7,905 bases of DNA from DATFAS01 sp035254305 (GTDB taxonomy: Bacteria > Bacillota > Bacilli > Aneurinibacillales > RAOX-1), in assembly GCA_035254305.1 (NCBI GenBank), contig DATFAS010000048.1, positions 1 through 7,905 of the forward strand. Reading direction: 5' to 3'. The notes beneath the pieces were generated by a model. It was given only the letters and a program-made list of their open reading frames with translations. It was not told the DNA's origin and searched no databases. Shown here piece after piece: positions 6,412 to 7,905 of the stretch (position 1 is its first letter; every line of letters begins with the position of its first letter). The position numbers were made by a program, and so were the translations under genes.

Positions 6412-7394
6412 CTACTTTTAAAATCCTCAACCATTTGAATGGCATCATTATGCAAGGCAAAGGGAAATCTTTGCCTTTCTAGTTCTGGTGGAAGTGTGAT
6501 CGGATTTGTCAGATTTTCTTTGGTTTGTATCCATGCCTTAACAAAAGAAGAGACGTTGAGCATATGGTGATACCATTGGTCCCGTTCTCTTTCGGTTAGT
6601 TTACTACAGGCAGCCCATTCGTTTAGTGTTCTTAACATTCCAGATATATGGGCATAACCCTGCCTAAGGTGTAATAACTCTTTATTATATTGATTTAATT
6701 GATTTCTACTCTTGCTGGCAAATGGATTAAATTTAAGACTTGTAATGGCCAACTCATAGTTATCCATCGTTTGGTGGAGCTGCTCAAGTAATGACTGTGT
6801 ATTTTTGCGTAAAGCCTCTCCTTCATTCGGTTCACACCCTTGTTTGATCCATTCAGCTGTTTTTATGAAGCATTCAGCAAGCTGTTCGGTATAGCTTTGA
6901 ATGGACCTAATGGCATCATGCGAATAATTAGGGGGAAATAGCAGCATGTTTATCAAAATTGCGGTTATGCATCCAATTAGGGTTTCCTCAATTCGATCAA
7001 GAGGATAGTGATGGTTTTGGGACTGTAAAACAAACACTAATATGGCGGTGGTGCCAATCTGGGGGATGATCTGATCACTAATTTTTATCCATCTACCAAT
7101 CAGGATACTTAATGTGACAACAAGTCCAACACTCCAAACATTGACACCAAGCTTATGAATAGCAATCGCTGTAATGATCACTCCAATAATGGTTCCTAAG
7201 GTGCGTTGATAGGCTCGCTTAATGGAATCACTTACGGTTACCTGTAAACATAGAATAGCAGCAATGGGTGCCATCGTTGGTCGTACGAACCCTAATCGAA
7301 CACAAATTTCCCATGATATGGCGGTAGCAAGCCCAGATTTCCAAACCATACCCGTTCGATATAAAAAGTGAAAAATTCGTTCTGTTATCTTCAT
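6402..7394 (-). CDS. FUSC / aromatic acid exporter family (DUF939-type) membrane protein
   Basis: The 330-residue protein has an N-terminal half with about six membrane segments (roughly residues 17-153) and a soluble, mostly helical C-terminal half (155-330). The N-terminal pattern fits the bacterial DUF939/ArAE_1 branch of the fusaric acid resistance-like superfamily: K19SGLATAISWEIC, then RPTMAPIAAILCLQVTVSDS (38-57), then RTLGTIIGVII (64-74). NMLLFPPNY (149-157) at the end of the last membrane segment is another typical mark. Members are thought to export aromatic or other organic acids, but the substrate is unproven for most Bacillales members. The start ATG is supported by GGAG (7405-7402), 7 nt upstream. 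It converges on the GDYXXLXY operon and is transcribed away from the CBO0543-type gene across a 220-nt gap. No convincing promoter was found for it. The product is intact. Confidence 0.88.
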   Translation of the reverse strand: MKITERIFHFLYRTGMVWKSGLATAISWEICVRLGFVRPTMAPIAAILCLQVTVSDSIKRAYQRTLGTIIGVIITAIAIHKLGVNVWSVGLVVTLSILIGRWIKISDQIIPQIGTTAILVFVLQSQNHHYPLDRIEETLIGCITAILINMLLFPPNYSHDAIRSIQSYTEQLAECFIKTAEWIKQGCEPNEGEALRKNTQSLLEQLHQTMDNYELAITSLKFNPFASKSRNQLNQYNKELLHLRQGYAHISGMLRTLNEWAACSKLTERERDQWYHHMLNVSSFVKAWIQTKENLTNPITLPPELERQRFPFALHNDAIQMVEDFKSSRE

Positions 7395-7614
7395 CCATAT
7401 ACTCCAAATAATTATTTTTTCTTTCCTAGGATGTCCTTAATTTTCAAGGATTAATTTAAAAATTGCGTTGGAACTAGCCTACCCATCTTATTGGATCATT
7501 TTATTCATCCTATGTTTAATCCCATTTAAAGAAGTGAAAACTGATTACTAGTTCAATTTCATAAATATCGGGATAATTGAGGATAAAAGATATAGACCGG
7601 AGGAAGGAAAATAC
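7395..7614. other. Divergent intergenic region between the FUSC and CBO0543-family genes
   Basis: This 220-nt AT-rich spacer must carry start signals for both flanking genes. Only the ribosome binding sites are clear: GGAG (7405-7402, minus) and GGAGGAAGG (7599-7607, plus). A small hairpin TCCTT/AAGGA (7434-7438 with 7446-7450) is visible. Promoter boxes close to consensus were not found on either strand, which leaves room for alternative sigma factors. Confidence 0.4.
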
Positions 7615-7905
7615 ATGATGAAGAATCATATAACTAAATCCTTCGAGGAAATTATAAGGCTTAGAGAACAATTACAGCAGAAAGATTTACTATACTGGAA
7701 AAATGAAAGTGTATTCACATGGCAATGGTGGTTATTAGTTGGGATGGCAACTATTCCTTTAATTATCTGGTGGAAGCTAGTTGATAAAAAAAGAGCCTAT
7801 GAAATCGCATTTTATGGTTGTATGATCAATATCGCTGCGCTTATTTTGGACAATGTGGGAACGACTTTGCAGTGGTGGGTTTATCCGATAAAATTAGAAC
7901 CTCTT
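7615..7905 (+). CDS. CBO0543-family membrane protein, N-terminal part (3' truncated by window)
   Basis: The reading frame stays open from ATG 7615 to the window edge, giving 97 residues. A polar N-terminal helix (KSFEEIIRLREQLQQKD, 8-24) is followed by FTWQWWLLVG (34-43), which leads into the first membrane segment. After that come WWKLVDKKRAYEIAFYG (51-67), a second membrane segment, LDNVGTTLQWWVYPIKLEP (78-96) and the truncation. This Trp-rich pattern (FTWQWW, WWK.VDK.R..EI.., W.YP) is that of the CBO0543 family, small multi-pass proteins found widely in spore-forming Firmicutes and without known function. The start is supported by GGAGGAAGG (7599-7607), 7 nt before the ATG; a second ATG follows directly at 7618. 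The gene points away from the FUSC gene. The remaining helices lie outside the window. Confidence 0.82.
   Translation, partial: MMKNHITKSFEEIIRLREQLQQKDLLYWKNESVFTWQWWLLVGMATIPLIIWWKLVDKKRAYEIAFYGCMINIAALILDNVGTTLQWWVYPIKLEPL

Overview
The window looks like ordinary chromosomal DNA of a spore-forming low-to-moderate GC Firmicute in the order Bacillales. The pointers are an AddA-type (rather than RecB-type) helicase-nuclease, strong GGAGG-like ribosome binding sites, a CBO0543-family membrane protein (typical of endospore-formers), and a DUF939/FUSC-type exporter. Genus cannot be fixed from the sequence alone. No tRNA, rRNA, CRISPR array, insertion sequence or phage gene was seen.

Layout. (1) 2-1045, plus: the C-terminal ~347 residues of AddA, carrying the RecB-like nuclease domain; the gene starts outside the window. 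(2) 1051-1097: a hairpin shared as terminator by two converging genes. (3) 3963 down to 1102, minus: a two-gene unit, an MFS (DHA3-type) efflux protein followed after 15 nt by a putative N6-adenine/N4-cytosine DNA methyltransferase with no restriction enzyme beside it. A good promoter (4088-4059) reads into an intrinsic terminator (4040-4006) placed before the MFS start codon, so the unit is probably controlled by transcription attenuation. (4) 4112-4176: a 65-nt imperfect palindrome in the 408-nt gap between divergent genes. (5) 4378-6353, plus: a two-gene operon with a 1-nt overlap, a DUF2157 polytopic membrane protein and a GDYXXLXY-family membrane-anchored protein carrying an extra C-terminal PepSY-like segment. 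(6) 6360-6411: a long terminator hairpin that also contains the stop codon of the converging gene. (7) 7394-6402, minus: a FUSC/aromatic acid exporter family protein. (8) 7615-end, plus: the start of a CBO0543-family membrane protein, cut by the window edge.

How it fits together. Most genes encode membrane proteins of poorly known function. The most interesting points are the efflux-pump/methyltransferase operon with an apparent attenuator, the methyltransferase's motif order (X-I before IV, with the zinc-ribbon cysteines of its larger relatives missing), and the GDYXXLXY plus PepSY-like fusion next to DUF2157. None of this is proof of a new system; each is a testable lead.
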